Assembly (NCBI GenBank): GCA_035534455.1
Contig: DATLRV010000037.1
Coordinates: 1-64,000, forward strand
Source: JAJYVT01 sp035534455
GTDB lineage: Bacteria; Actinomycetota; Acidimicrobiia; Acidimicrobiales; RAAP-2
DNA length: 64,000 nt
Direction of reading: 5' to 3'
Shown here: piece by piece, positions 1-9,464 of the stretch
How positions within the stretch are numbered: position 1 is the first letter of the stretch
Layout of the letters: every line of letters starts with the position of its first letter
Notes under the pieces: generated by a model
The model's input: only the letters and a program-made list of their open reading frames with translations
The model's database searches: none
Told to the model about the DNA's origin: nothing
Program-made: the position numbers and the translations under genes

Positions 1-1802
1 TCGTCGAGCCCCTCGACGTACAGGCCGGCGATGGAGCCCTTGGCCGATCGGCGGGGGCGTCGGATCGGATGGGTGACGGTGGTGGGCAGCTGCTCGGGCT
101 CTCCGGTCCGCAGCTCGCGGACGAGGCGCTGCACGATCGCCTGCGGCGACACCTGGTGCTCGCCGATGGAGGCGAACAGCGCCTCGACGTCCGCCAGGTT
201 CATCGACGACGCCACGTTGCTCAGGGCACTGGAGACGAGCACCTTGTGCAGGGGCATGCCCTCGCGCCGGAGGGCCTTGGCCAGCTCCTCCCGGCCGGTC
301 TCGATGGCGTCCTCGCGGCGCTCCCGGCTGAACCACTGCCGGATCTTGTTGCGAGCCCGGGAGGAGGCGACCACGCCGAGCCAGTCCCTCGAGGGGCCGG
401 CCGTCGGCGACTTGGAGGTGAAGATCTCCACCGTGTCGGCCGAGGCCAGCCGGCTGTCGAGGGGGACGAGGCGCCCGTTGACGCGTGCCCCTATGCAGCG
501 GTGGCCGACCTCGGTGTGGATGGCGTAGGCGAAGTCGACCGGCGTGGAACGCGCCGGGAGGGCGATCACCTTCCCCTTGGGGGTGAACACGTAGACCTCG
601 TCCTGCTCGAGGTCAAGCTTCAGCGCCTCGAGGAACGCCACCGGGTCGGCGGTCTCCTGGTCGACGTCGGCGATGCGCTGCATCCACGCCAGCTCGGAGG
701 TGACGTCCTCCTTCTCCTTGTAGCCCCAGTGGGCGGCGATGCCGTACTCGGCCCGGCGGTGCATCTCGTGGGTGCGCACCTGCACCTCGATGGGCTTGCC
801 GTCGAGGCCGATGACCGTCGTGTGCAGCGACTGGTACAGGTTGAACTTCGGGGAGTTGATGTAGTCCTTGAAGCGGCCCTGCACCGGGGCCCAGATGGCG
901 TGGATGGCGCCCAGGGCCGCCCAGCAGTCCTTCTCGCTGGTGACCACCACCCGGATCGCCACCAGGTCGTTGATGTCGTCGAACTCCTTGCCCCGGACCA
1001 CCATCTTCTCGTAGATGCTCCACAGGTGCTTCGGCCGGCCGGTCACCTCCGCCTCGATGCCCGCGGCGGCGAGCCGCTCGCGCACCGAGACGATGACGCG
1101 GGCCAGGTACTCCTCGCGCTGTGGCGCGCGCACCGCGACCATCTGCTCGATCTCCGCGTAGCGCCTCGGGTGCAGCGTCGCGAACGCGAGGTCCTCGAGC
1201 TGCCAGCGGACCTGCTGGACGCCGAGCCGGTGGGCCAGCGGTGCGTAGACGTCGAAGGTCTCGGTCGCGATCCGCCGCTGCTTCCACTCCGGCATGACCC
1301 CGAGGGTCCGCATGTTGTGGAGGCGGTCGGCGAGCTTGATGAGCAGGACTCGCCAGTCGCTCGCCATCGCGAGCAGCATCTTGCGGATGGTCGCGGCCTG
1401 CTGCTGCTCCTTGGAGTCGAACTGGAGCCGGTCGAGCTTGGTCACCCCGTCGACGATCGCCGCGACGACCGGTCCGAGCTCCGCCGCGAGCGCCTCGAGC
1501 GTCAGGCCGCCGTCCTCCACGGCGTCGTGCAGGAGGGCAGCCGTCACCGAGGGCGCGTCGAGCCCGAGCTCGGCGACGATTCCCGCGACCTCGATCGGGT
1601 GCGTGATGTACGGCTCGCCCGAACGCCGGAACTGGCCCTCGTGGGCCGCCGCGGCAATGCGCGCGGCGTGGAGCACCGGTGCGACGTCGACCTCGGGATG
1701 CCGGGCGACAAAGGTCCGGAGCACCGGGTCCAGCAGCTCGCCGAGGCGCCCGGGCTCCGCGTGGACGGCGTCTCCGCCGCCGACCGCTGCCAGCGTCACC
1801 AT
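1..1802 (-). CDS. rel: RelA/SpoT family (p)ppGpp synthetase/hydrolase, C-terminus cut by window edge
   Basis: Bifunctional stringent-response enzyme that makes and degrades (p)ppGpp in the cytoplasm. About 600 residues are visible on the minus strand. The HD hydrolase domain is intact, with the metal-binding His-Asp pair near residues 92-93 (ALLHDAVED). The synthetase domain carries RFKDYINSPK followed by YQSLHTTV near residues 310-325. A TGS domain starts near residue 404 (VYVFTPKGK). The C-terminal helical/ACT part lies beyond position 1. The start is taken as ATG at 1802, with the adjacent GTG at 1799 possible; AAGGG lies just upstream. It sits 76 bp downstream of secF. In M. tuberculosis an apt gene separates secF and rel; no apt is present here. 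The family assignment is very secure. Confidence 0.96.
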   Translation of the reverse strand, partial: MVTLAAVGGGDAVHAEPGRLGELLDPVLRTFVARHPEVDVAPVLHAARIAAAAHEGQFRRSGEPYITHPIEVAGIVAELGLDAPSVTAALLHDAVEDGGLTLEALAAELGPVVAAIVDGVTKLDRLQFDSKEQQQAATIRKMLLAMASDWRVLLIKLADRLHNMRTLGVMPEWKQRRIATETFDVYAPLAHRLGVQQVRWQLEDLAFATLHPRRYAEIEQMVAVRAPQREEYLARVIVSVRERLAAAGIEAEVTGRPKHLWSIYEKMVVRGKEFDDINDLVAIRVVVTSEKDCWAALGAIHAIWAPVQGRFKDYINSPKFNLYQSLHTTVIGLDGKPIEVQVRTHEMHRRAEYGIAAHWGYKEKEDVTSELAWMQRIADVDQETADPVAFLEALKLDLEQDEVYVFTPKGKVIALPARSTPVDFAYAIHTEVGHRCIGARVNGRLVPLDSRLASADTVEIFTSKSPTAGPSRDWLGVVASSRARNKIRQWFSRERREDAIETGREELAKALRREGMPLHKVLVSSALSNVASSMNLADVEALFASIGEHQVSPQAIVQRLVRELRTGEPEQLPTTVTHPIRRPRRSAKGSIAGLYVEGLD

Positions 1803-1878
1803 CCCTTCACGCTACTCGGAGGAACGCCGACCGGGGCGGTTCGGGTACCGTTCTCCCACCCCGGGGCGCACCGGACAG

Positions 1879-3441
1879 CTACCGGCGTCGCTTGCCCTTG
1901 CCACCCTTCTTGGCGCGTGCGGGTGGGCGTCGGGCGCCGGCCGGGCGCTGCGGCGGACGCGGGCCGCTGCGCGGCACGCGGGGGGCCTCGGCGCCCATCC
2001 CGGTGATGCCGTCGGCGTCCGGCGGGTCGTCGGGGTCGAGCGTGGCCGTCGCGGTCGCGCGGGGCTGGGCAGCCGGCCGCCGGCCGCCACGGGACTGCCC
2101 CGGGCGAATCGTCCCCCCCCGCCCGCCCGACGACGGACGCCCGACGCCAGGCCCGGCGGAGGCGCCGAGCAACGCGGCCGCGGCCTTCGGGGTGAGGAGC
2201 CCGATCCGCTCCCCCTTCGACTCGACCCGCTGGCGCATCGCCACGTACCTGGGCTCGCGCTCCTTCAGCCACGCGAGGATCGGCGACGCGATGAAGATCG
2301 AGGAGTAGGCACCCGAGACCAGGCCGACGAACAGCGCGAGGCCGTAATTCAACAGGGTCGTCGCGCCGAGGAGCTCCGCACCGATGAGCAGCACCGACAG
2401 CACGGGCAAGATGGCCACGAGCGACGTGTTGATCGACCGGGCCAGGGTCTGGTTCATGGAGAGGTTGACCATCTCCGAGTAGGTCATGCGCCCGCTCGCG
2501 CCGAGGCCCTTGGTGTTGTCGCGTACGCGGTCGAACACGACGACCGTGTCGTAGAGGGAGTACCCGAGGATCGTGAGGACCGCGATCACCGTGTCGGGCG
2601 TGACCTGGAACCCCGCGAGCGAGTAGACGCCGGCGGTGATGAGGAGGTCGTGGAGCAGCGCGACGAACGCCGCGATCGCCATCTTCGGCTCGAACCGGAT
2701 GCTGATGTAGACCGCGACGAGGACGAGGAACACGACGAGCGCGATGAAGGCCTTCTCGGTGACCTGGCCGCCCCAGGTCGGCCCCACCGTTGTCACGGAG
2801 ACCGCGCTCGTCGGCTCCTTGGCAAGCCTCGCGAGCGCCTGGATCACCTTTGTTGTCTCGGCGTGACGGGCGGCGATGCCGAGGCTGTTGAGATCGGCGG
2901 TGACTCGCACTTCCTGGGCGTTGCCGGTCCCGAGGATCTCGACGGTGGGCTGGTTCAGGCCTGCGGCTTGGACGGCGTCGGTCGCCTGGGTCTGGGTCAC
3001 CCCCGGGGCCTTCACCGTCCAGGCTTCGCCTCCCTTGAATGTGATGCCGAGGTTCAACCCGCGGATGCCGAGCGAGAGCACCCCCGCCAGGATGATGACC
3101 CCCGAGATCCCGAGCCATAGGCGCCGTCGGCCCACGAAGTCGAAGGACGTCTCGCCGCGGTAGAGGCGCCGGAACGGGCCGGCGCGGCGCGGGCCGGCGC
3201 GGCGCGGGCCGGAGCGGTCCCGTACCCGGGCGGCGACCCGCGCCACTTCGTCGTCGACGAGCTCCTCCTCGGTGACCTCGCCAGCGGCGTCGAACGACGC
3301 GTCGTCGACTGCGATCCCTGCCTCGAGCGCTTCGGCGTCGTCCAGGTCCCCACCGCCGAAGTCGTGCACCGCGCCCTCGGCACCGGCGGCACCTTGGGCA
3401 TCGGTGCCTTCGACCTCACGTGTGCCGCGGTCCGGGCTCAT
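1879..3441 (-). CDS. secF: Protein translocase subunit SecF
   Basis: Membrane subunit that works with SecD at the Sec translocon, using the proton gradient to finish protein export. The 520-residue protein is longer than most SecF. It has an acidic N-terminal extension of about 85 residues, a linker with three RRAGP-type repeats, the SecF core with six predicted membrane spans (LGITFKGG after the first; YSLYDTVVVFDRVRDN in the transporter domain), and a basic low-complexity tail of about 110 residues. The ATG start at 3441 overlaps the secD stop by 4 nt (ATGA), showing translational coupling. The extensions are probably lineage-specific; the core call is secure. Confidence 0.96.
   Translation of the reverse strand: MSPDRGTREVEGTDAQGAAGAEGAVHDFGGGDLDDAEALEAGIAVDDASFDAAGEVTEEELVDDEVARVAARVRDRSGPRRAGPRRAGPFRRLYRGETSFDFVGRRRLWLGISGVIILAGVLSLGIRGLNLGITFKGGEAWTVKAPGVTQTQATDAVQAAGLNQPTVEILGTGNAQEVRVTADLNSLGIAARHAETTKVIQALARLAKEPTSAVSVTTVGPTWGGQVTEKAFIALVVFLVLVAVYISIRFEPKMAIAAFVALLHDLLITAGVYSLAGFQVTPDTVIAVLTILGYSLYDTVVVFDRVRDNTKGLGASGRMTYSEMVNLSMNQTLARSINTSLVAILPVLSVLLIGAELLGATTLLNYGLALFVGLVSGAYSSIFIASPILAWLKEREPRYVAMRQRVESKGERIGLLTPKAAAALLGASAGPGVGRPSSGGRGGTIRPGQSRGGRRPAAQPRATATATLDPDDPPDADGITGMGAEAPRVPRSGPRPPQRPAGARRPPARAKKGGKGKRRR
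3176..3217 (+). repeat. 15-nt tandem repeat in the secF N-terminal linker
   Basis: Two identical 15-nt units (GGGCCGGCGCGGCGC) at 3176-3190 and 3191-3205 are followed by a partial third unit. On the coding strand they give Arg-Arg-Ala-Gly-Pro repeats just before the first SecF membrane span. The repeat is in frame, so copy-number change would only alter linker length. Confidence 0.85.
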
Positions 3442-4997
3442 GCAGCCTCCACCTCCGAGCTCACGGCGAGGCCCCTCGAGATGCCCATCCGACGCCCGCC
3501 GACGAGCCGCTCGTTCCGACCGAGGAGGACGACCAGCGGGCGCGTGAAGAAGTACGTCATGACGACGTCCATGAGGGTCGAGAGCCCGAGGAAGAAGGCG
3601 AACCCCTTCACCGCGCCCACCGCGACGAAGAAGAGGACGACGGCAGCAGCCAGTGAGACCGTGTCGGCGGCGAGCACGGTGCGCCAGGCGCTGGCGAAAC
3701 CGCGGTCCACGCTCGTGCGGACGGTCCGGCCGGCCCTCGTCTCGTCCTTGAGACGTTCGAAATACACGATGTACGAGTCGACGGTGATGCCGATCGACAC
3801 GATGATGCCGGTGACGCCGGCGAGGTCGAAGCTCGGCGCGACCGACGTGTGACCAAGAGCCGAGATGATCGCCCAGAGGAGGGCCCCGGTGACGGCCAGG
3901 CCGCTGAAGACGACGATGCCGAGCAGGCGGTAGTACACGATCGTGTAGAGCAGCACGAGCAAGAGGCCCGCGAGGCCTGCGCCGAGCCCGGCGACGAGGG
4001 CGGAGTGACCGAGCGTCGGCGACACGGTCTGGCTCGTTTCACGGATGAGGCGCACGGGGAGCGACCCGAACTGCATGGCGAGCGCCAACTGCTTCGCCTG
4101 TGTCTGGGTGAGGTGGCCGGAGATCTCGCCCTTCCCCCCGAACGACGTGAAGGAGGACTGGCCAGGCTGGATGATCGGCGCGGAGTAGATCTGGCCGTCC
4201 AGCTCGATCGCCACGATCTGGTGGAAGTACTTGCTGGCGAGGTTGTCCCACGCGGGGGACCCCTTCGACGTGAGCGTGTAGCTCACCACCCATTTGCCGA
4301 GCTGTGTCTGCTGGGCGACGGCGGAGGCGACCGCGTGGCCGGTGAGCGTTGCGGGACCGAGCAGGTAGCGGGTGTACTGGCCGGCGCCGTTGACCGCCGG
4401 CAGCAGCACCGTCTTTGTCTTCAGGTCCTTTGTCGGCTCCGTGCTCGGGTAATTGGCGAGCGCCGTTGTCGCCGGCACGTTGTTCTCGTGGAATGTTGTT
4501 GTCCCGGCTGCAGGCTGCACCCCGAGGTTGGCCTCGGTCAGCTGGCTCGTCGGCGAGCACGACGGCAGCGCCGCGGAGGAGGGCTTCTTTGTCTTGGAGG
4601 ACGAGGGGTTGTAGGCGGCTGCGCCGCACAGCGCGGGTCGGAAGTAAAGCTGGGCGGTCTCGCCCAGGGTCTCGAGGATCTTGTGGCCGTCCTTGATGCC
4701 CGGGACCTGGACGAGGATGTCCCCGCCCTGGGTGCCGACCGTCGCGCCCGAGACGCCGAGCCCGTTCACGCGGTTGGTGAGGATGCTCACCGTCTGGTTC
4801 AGGTCCGACTGCTTGATCTTGTGCGCGGGCTTGTAGACGACGGACAGGCCTCCGGCGAGGTCGAGCCCGAGACGCGGCGACCACCGCGCGGCGAACGTCC
4901 CGGCGAGCGACCCGACGGCGATCACGATCACGATCGCCAGACTGATCACCAATGACCGCTGCCGTCGTGCCTGCGCGCGCGACGACGGTGGGCTCAC
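3438..4997 (-). CDS. secD: Protein translocase subunit SecD
   Basis: Partner of SecF in the Sec accessory complex. The 519-residue protein has one N-terminal membrane span, the LGLDLAGG motif right after it, a large extracytoplasmic P1-type region (residues about 60-320), and five C-terminal spans including the GVTGIIVSIGITVDSYIVYFER-type motif of the RND fold. The start is GTG at 4997, overlapping the yajC stop as GTGA; the end overlaps secF as ATGA. The three genes therefore form a tight yajC-secD-secF operon. The call is secure. Confidence 0.96.
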   Translation of the reverse strand: MSPPSSRAQARRQRSLVISLAIVIVIAVGSLAGTFAARWSPRLGLDLAGGLSVVYKPAHKIKQSDLNQTVSILTNRVNGLGVSGATVGTQGGDILVQVPGIKDGHKILETLGETAQLYFRPALCGAAAYNPSSSKTKKPSSAALPSCSPTSQLTEANLGVQPAAGTTTFHENNVPATTALANYPSTEPTKDLKTKTVLLPAVNGAGQYTRYLLGPATLTGHAVASAVAQQTQLGKWVVSYTLTSKGSPAWDNLASKYFHQIVAIELDGQIYSAPIIQPGQSSFTSFGGKGEISGHLTQTQAKQLALAMQFGSLPVRLIRETSQTVSPTLGHSALVAGLGAGLAGLLLVLLYTIVYYRLLGIVVFSGLAVTGALLWAIISALGHTSVAPSFDLAGVTGIIVSIGITVDSYIVYFERLKDETRAGRTVRTSVDRGFASAWRTVLAADTVSLAAAVVLFFVAVGAVKGFAFFLGLSTLMDVVMTYFFTRPLVVLLGRNERLVGGRRMGISRGLAVSSEVEAA

Positions 4998-5509
4998 GTG
5001 CTCGTGCCCTCGCTTTCGCTCGTGGCGTCCTCGCCAGAGTCGCCGCCGAGCGACGCGTCGTGGCCGTTCAGGTGCCCGTCGACGCCCGAGACGTCTGCGT
5101 CGGACTGCGACGGCCCCTCGGCGTCCTCCGACGAGGAGGCGTCGGGAGCGCCGGAGACCGGCGGGTCGACCTTGCGGGCGATCGCGTTGCGGACGAGCAC
5201 GAGCCTCGTCGGCTCGTTCCCCACGGCCGGGAAGCCGACGGTGTCACCGCCCGAAAGGATGGTCATTCGATCGGGGTCGACGGCGATCACCTTGCCGACG
5301 ATGCCCCCGACGGTCACGATCTCGTCGCCCACCCCGATCTGCTGCTGCTGCTCGCGCTGGCGCCGCTGCTTCTGCTTCTGGGGCCGGACGAGCAGGAAGT
5401 AGCCGACGAGCGCGATCAGCACCAGGAAGATCACGAACGTGGCGCTGCCTCCGCTCGACGCCGGCTTGCTCGACGACGTGGCCAGCAGTGCGCTCACCGC
5501 ACCGGTCAC
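4994..5509 (-). CDS. yajC: Preprotein translocase accessory subunit YajC
   Basis: Small single-span membrane protein that associates with SecDF. The 171-residue product has a short N-terminus, one membrane helix near residues 23-43, the family's basic stretch RPQKQKQRRQ, then the conserved GDEIVTVGGIVGKV motif. A Ser/Asp/Glu-rich tail of about 60 residues is longer than usual for YajC (normally about 110 residues). The start is GTG at 5509, preceded by GGGGGTGG. It is first gene of the yajC-secD-secF operon. Confidence 0.92.
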   Translation of the reverse strand: MTGAVSALLATSSSKPASSGGSATFVIFLVLIALVGYFLLVRPQKQKQRRQREQQQQIGVGDEIVTVGGIVGKVIAVDPDRMTILSGGDTVGFPAVGNEPTRLVLVRNAIARKVDPPVSGAPDASSSEDAEGPSQSDADVSGVDGHLNGHDASLGGDSGEDATSESEGTST

Positions 5510-5689
5510 TCAGACCACCCCCTCGGGCAGACGTTGTTGCATGGGGTCACCTGCACAGAACGGCCACGATACAGCCTCCAGCCTGCCGCAACCGCGCGGT
5601 GCGGGGCCGAAACCCGACCATTCCGTGTTGCAATGGGCAGATATCATCTGGCGCGCAAAGACCTCTGGGCTGGGCGGAGGGGTGCCAAG

Positions 5690-6388
5690 GTGGAACGCAC
5701 GCTCGAACGGGGCTCCGTCCTCGCAATCGAGGACGACCCGGACATCCGGGGACTCCTGCACACCCTGCTCGCGCAGGAGGGCTACCTCGTCCACGAGGCC
5801 GCCACCGGCCGTGACGGGCTCCGGACGTTCCACGAGGCGCGTCCCGACATGGTCATCTTGGACATCGCCCTCCCCGATCTCCACGGCTGGGAGGTCCTGT
5901 CGAGGATCCGCGACCTCTCCGACGCGCCGGTGCTGGTGCTCACCGCGCGCTCGGCGGAGGCGGACAAGGTGCGCTCGCTCAACGCGGGGGCCGACGACTA
6001 TCTGACCAAGCCGTTCAGCCAGGGGGAGCTGCTCGCCCGGCTCCACGCGCTCCGTCGGCGCGCGCCCGCGTCGGCGCACACGACCGGCTTCGACGACGGC
6101 AACGTCCGCGTGGACTTCGTGCGCCAGCAGGCGTACGTCGACGACACGGCCGTCGCGCTCACGCCGACCGAGTACCGCCTGCTCTCGGCGCTCGTGCGCC
6201 ACGCGGGCGAGGTGCTCTCGGCGGACCAGCTCGTCGAGCTCGCCTGGGGAGAGGGAGGGGTTGGGGCGACGAAGGTGAAGTACGCGGTCCTGCGCCTGCG
6301 GCGAAAGCTCGGGTGGGAGTCCGAGGACGCCCCGCTGCGCACCGTGCGCGGCTTCGGCTACCGCTACGGCGGGCCGGGGCCCGGCTGA
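5690..6388 (+). CDS. OmpR/PhoB-family response regulator (orphan)
   Basis: Two-component transcription factor of 232 residues. The receiver domain (residues about 8-120) has acidic residues after VLAIEDD, the phospho-acceptor Asp in DMVILDIALPD, a Thr in VLTARS and the Lys in YLTKPF. The C-terminal winged helix has LTPTEYRLLSALV and ends with the typical TVRGFGYRY. The GTG start at 5690 is preferred because GGAGGGG lies 9 nt upstream; an in-frame ATG at 5633 would add 19 residues with no homology to receivers. No histidine kinase gene is adjacent. It is transcribed against its neighbours, between yajC and ruvB, and resembles KdpE-type regulators, but its target is unknown. Confidence 0.92.
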   Translation: MERTLERGSVLAIEDDPDIRGLLHTLLAQEGYLVHEAATGRDGLRTFHEARPDMVILDIALPDLHGWEVLSRIRDLSDAPVLVLTARSAEADKVRSLNAGADDYLTKPFSQGELLARLHALRRRAPASAHTTGFDDGNVRVDFVRQQAYVDDTAVALTPTEYRLLSALVRHAGEVLSADQLVELAWGEGGVGATKVKYAVLRLRRKLGWESEDAPLRTVRGFGYRYGGPGPG

Positions 6389-6434
6389 ACCCACCCCGTC
6401 GGTCGCCGCTCGAACTGGCCCTCAGCGGAGCCCC

Positions 6435-7502
6435 TCAGAACAGAGCAGCCTCGGGAGGCACGGCACCGAGGTGGGCCCAGGCGCGCGCCGTCGGTGCCCG
6501 TCCCCTGGGGGTGCGCAGGATCAGGCCCTGCTGCAAGAGGTAGGGCTCGTACGCGTCCTCGATGGTGTCGGGCTCCTCGCCGACACACTGCGCCAGCGTG
6601 GTGAGCCCGACCGGGCGGCCGCCGAAGCGGTCGCAGAGCGCCTGGAGGATGGCGCGGTCGACCTTGTCGAGCCCGAGCACGTCGATCTTGAAGAGATCGA
6701 GGCCTTCTTCTGCGGTCCGCTCGGTGATCGTGCCGTCGCCGCGGACCTCGGCGAAGTCCCGGACCCGCCGCAGCAGCCGGTTGGCCACGCGCGGGGTGCC
6801 CCGCGCCCGCCCCGCGATCGTGCGGGCGCCGTCGGCGTCGACCTCCACCCCGAGGATCCGCGCCGAGCGGCGCACGATCGCCTCGAGATCGACGGCCTCG
6901 TAGAGGTCGAGCCGCCCGACGAACCCGAACCGGTCCCGCAGCGGGCCGGCGACCAGCCCGGTCCTCGTGGTGGCGCCGACCAGCGTGAATCGCGGCAGGT
7001 CCAGGCGGATGGACCGCGCGGTGGGTCCTTTGCCGATGAGGACGTCGATCTTGGCGTCCTCCATCGCGGGATAGAGCACCTCTTCGACCGCCCGGTGGAG
7101 CCGGTGGATCTCGTCGATGAAGAGGACGTCGCCCTCCTGGAGGTCGGTGAGGAGGGCGGCCAGGTCTCCGGCGCGCGAGAGCACCGGACCCGAGGTGACC
7201 CGGAGCCCCACGCTCATCTCCGCGGCGACGATGCCGGCCAGCGAGGTCTTGCCGAGGCCCGGCGGCCCGGCGAACAGGATGTGGTCCACCGGCTGGCGGC
7301 GGCCGCGGGCCGCCTGCAGCACGATCCCGAGGTGCTCGACCAGGTCGGCCTGGCCCACGAACTCGCCGAGGCGCCGGGGGCGGAGGTTGGCGTCGTACTC
7401 GGCGTCGTCGTCGGGCCCCGCCGCCGGGTCGACGGCGCGCAGCGCCCCCGGGCTGGCCGGGTCCTCCTCCGTGGCGGCCGACAGGACCTCCCGGCGCGTC
7501 AT
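6435..7502 (-). CDS. ruvB: Holliday junction branch-migration helicase RuvB
   Basis: Hexameric AAA+ motor that drives branch migration with RuvA. The 355-residue protein has Walker A GPPGLGKT (residues about 79-86), Walker B LFIDEIHRL, sensor 1 GATTR, and the C-terminal winged helix ending with PRGRAPTARAW. The ATG start at 7502 overlaps the ruvA stop (7499) by 4 nt. It is last gene of the ruvC-ruvA-ruvB operon. The N-terminus has about 30 extra residues before the conserved LRPRRLGEFVGQ. Confidence 0.97.
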   Translation of the reverse strand: MTRREVLSAATEEDPASPGALRAVDPAAGPDDDAEYDANLRPRRLGEFVGQADLVEHLGIVLQAARGRRQPVDHILFAGPPGLGKTSLAGIVAAEMSVGLRVTSGPVLSRAGDLAALLTDLQEGDVLFIDEIHRLHRAVEEVLYPAMEDAKIDVLIGKGPTARSIRLDLPRFTLVGATTRTGLVAGPLRDRFGFVGRLDLYEAVDLEAIVRRSARILGVEVDADGARTIAGRARGTPRVANRLLRRVRDFAEVRGDGTITERTAEEGLDLFKIDVLGLDKVDRAILQALCDRFGGRPVGLTTLAQCVGEEPDTIEDAYEPYLLQQGLILRTPRGRAPTARAWAHLGAVPPEAALF

Positions 7503-8080
7503 CGGGCGGCGAGGTCCCGCAGGGCGAGCCTGAGGAGCTCCTCCACCCCGACATCCTCGCGCCGTCCGTCGAGCGCCCGGCGGATCTCCTCGGGGCCGTA
7601 GCCGAGCTCCGCGAGCGCAGCGCGGGCCTCGGCGCGCGCGGAGCCCGCGGCGACCCCTGCGGGAGAGAAGTCGGGGAGGTCGAGCCGGCTCTTCAGGTCG
7701 ATGAGGAGACGCGCCGCCGTCTTGCGACCGACGCCGGGGACCGCGCACAGCGTCTCCGCGTCGTCCTCGATGACCGCGGTCGACAGCGCCGCGGGCGAGA
7801 GCACCGAGAGCACCGAGAGCGCCAGCGCCGGGCCGACCCCGTGCGCGCCGAGGAGCGCCTCGAAGCAGCGGCGCTCGTCGTCATGTGCGAACCCGTACAG
7901 CACGATTGCGTCCTCGCGCACGTGGGTGTGCACGTGGAGGAACACGTCGCTGCCCGGGCTGCCGAGCGACGCCGCGGTCCTCGTCGGAACGTTGACCCGG
8001 TAGCCGACCCCACCCACCTCCACGAGCAGCTCGCCGTCGACCCCCCGCCACGAGAGCGCCCCGCGCAGTGAGCCGATCAC
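7499..8080 (-). CDS. ruvA: Holliday junction DNA-binding protein RuvA
   Basis: Tetrameric junction-binding partner of RuvB. The 193-residue protein begins with the OB-fold (MIGSLRG, VEVGGVGYRVNVP), followed by two helix-hairpin-helix motifs (HGVGPALALSVLS and VPGVGRKTAARLLIDLK) and a short C-terminal RuvB-binding domain (ARAALAELGYGPEEI). The GTG start at 8080 gives a GTGA overlap with the ruvC stop. Confidence 0.97.
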   Translation of the reverse strand: MIGSLRGALSWRGVDGELLVEVGGVGYRVNVPTRTAASLGSPGSDVFLHVHTHVREDAIVLYGFAHDDERRCFEALLGAHGVGPALALSVLSVLSPAALSTAVIEDDAETLCAVPGVGRKTAARLLIDLKSRLDLPDFSPAGVAAGSARAEARAALAELGYGPEEIRRALDGRREDVGVEELLRLALRDLAAR

Positions 8081-8604
8081 CGCGGTACCTGCGCGGCGGC
8101 CACCTCGACCGCACGGCGCACGGGAGCGCCGAAGATGTGGCACAGCGCCAGAGCGAGCGCGTCCGCGACGTCCGGCGGCCCGGGGACCGAAGCGACGCCG
8201 AGGATCGCGGCGACCATGCGCCGCACCTGTTCCTTGTCGGCGGCGCCCCACCCCGCGAGCGCCTGCTTCACCTCGTTGGAGGTGTACTGGGCGATCTCGC
8301 ACCCCGCCGCGGCGGCCTCGGCGAGGGCGAGGCCGCTCGCCTGGCCGACCGACATCGCGGTGCGGGCGTTCACTTGGAAGAAGACCCGCTCGACCGCGAC
8401 GGCGTCGGGTCGGTGCTCGGTCATGAGGGTCCCGAGCTCGTCGCGGAGCAGCCGGAGCCGCTGGGGCAGCGGGGCCTCGGGGTCGGTCTCGAGGACGCCC
8501 GCGGCCACCGCACGGAGCGCGCCCGGGCTCGCGGCGTCGCCGGAGGCGGCGACGAGGCCGTACCCGCAGCGAGACAGGCCCGGGTCGATGCCCATCACGA
8601 ACAT
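8077..8604 (-). CDS. ruvC: Holliday junction resolvase RuvC
   Basis: Endonuclease that resolves four-way junctions. The 175-residue protein shows the expected acidic active site: Asp7 in GIDPGLSRCGYG, Glu in AVERVFFQVN (about residue 72), and the C-terminal DVADALALALCH acidic pair (about residues 141-146). ATG start at 8604. First gene of ruvCAB, 45 bp downstream of yebC. Confidence 0.97.
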   Translation of the reverse strand: MFVMGIDPGLSRCGYGLVAASGDAASPGALRAVAAGVLETDPEAPLPQRLRLLRDELGTLMTEHRPDAVAVERVFFQVNARTAMSVGQASGLALAEAAAAGCEIAQYTSNEVKQALAGWGAADKEQVRRMVAAILGVASVPGPPDVADALALALCHIFGAPVRRAVEVAAAQVPR

Positions 8605-8649
8605 GCGTTCGACGCTAGCCCACGCCGGTGCCCCGGCGGTGGCTTTCCG

Positions 8650-9399
8650 CTAGCCCGCGTAGCCGGCCAGGACCGCCTCGGGGATGTCGTAGTTCGCATG
8701 GACGTTCTGCACGTCGTCGTGCTCTTCGATCGCGTCGAGGAGCCGGAGCACCCGCTGGGCCTCCTGGGAGTCGCCGACGTCGACGGTCGCGGTCGGGACC
8801 AAGGTGAGCTCCGAGCTGAGCGGCGTCATGCCCGCGGCCTCCAGCGCCGCGCGCACCGCGGCGAGGTCGGTCGGGGCCGAGACGACCTGCCAGCGCTCGC
8901 CGACGTCGACGACATCCTCGGCACCGGCATCGGCGGCCGCCTCGGTGATCGTGTCCTCGTCGAGCGAACGGTCGAGCTCGACCACGCCCTTTCGCTCGAA
9001 CTGCCAGCTCACCGCCCCGGGCTCCGCGAGCGACCCGCCGTTTCGCGTGAAGAGGTTCCGCAGCTCGGCGGAGGTCCGGTTCCGATTGTCCGTGAGGGTC
9101 TCGACGATGACCGCGACACCGCCGGGTGCGTAGCCCTCGTACGAGACGGCCTCGTAGCGGACGCCTTCGAGCTCCCCCGTGCCGCGCTTGATGGCGCGCT
9201 CGATCGTGTCCATGGGCATCGAGTCGCCGCGCGCGCGCTCGAATGCGGTCCGGAGCGCCGCGTTGTTGGTGAGGTCACCACCACCCTCCCGCGCGGCGAC
9301 CTCGAGCGAACGGATGTGCTTCACGAACCGCTTCGATCGCGCGGCGTCCTGGGCACCCTTTCGGTACTTGGTGGTTGCCCATTTCGAGTGACCCGACAT
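8650..9399 (-). CDS. YebC/PmpR family DNA-binding regulatory / translation factor
   Basis: 249-residue member of the TACO1/YebC family, starting with the hallmark MSGHSKWATTKYRKG and continuing with GGVAVIVETLTDN and a C-terminal DVQNVHANYDIP. Family members have been described as transcription regulators and more recently as helpers for ribosomes at difficult peptide stretches; the role here is inferred from family only. The ATG at 9399 is chosen because it gives the canonical N-terminus and has AGGAAGG upstream. Linkage to ruvC is conserved in Actinobacteria. Confidence 0.95.
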   Translation of the reverse strand: MSGHSKWATTKYRKGAQDAARSKRFVKHIRSLEVAAREGGGDLTNNAALRTAFERARGDSMPMDTIERAIKRGTGELEGVRYEAVSYEGYAPGGVAVIVETLTDNRNRTSAELRNLFTRNGGSLAEPGAVSWQFERKGVVELDRSLDEDTITEAAADAGAEDVVDVGERWQVVSAPTDLAAVRAALEAAGMTPLSSELTLVPTATVDVGDSQEAQRVLRLLDAIEEHDDVQNVHANYDIPEAVLAGYAG

Positions 9400-9464
9400 C
9401 TGCGAGCGTCCTTCCTGCGTCCCTCGTGAAGGTGCTCGAGCCCCCGCGCTCGAGCAAAATGATG

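Noticed and set aside
69..2006. Long plus-strand open frame of 645 codons at the left edge
   Set aside because: It is antisense to rel, rich in His/Arg/Asp as expected of a shadow of GC-rich coding sequence, and has no family motifs.
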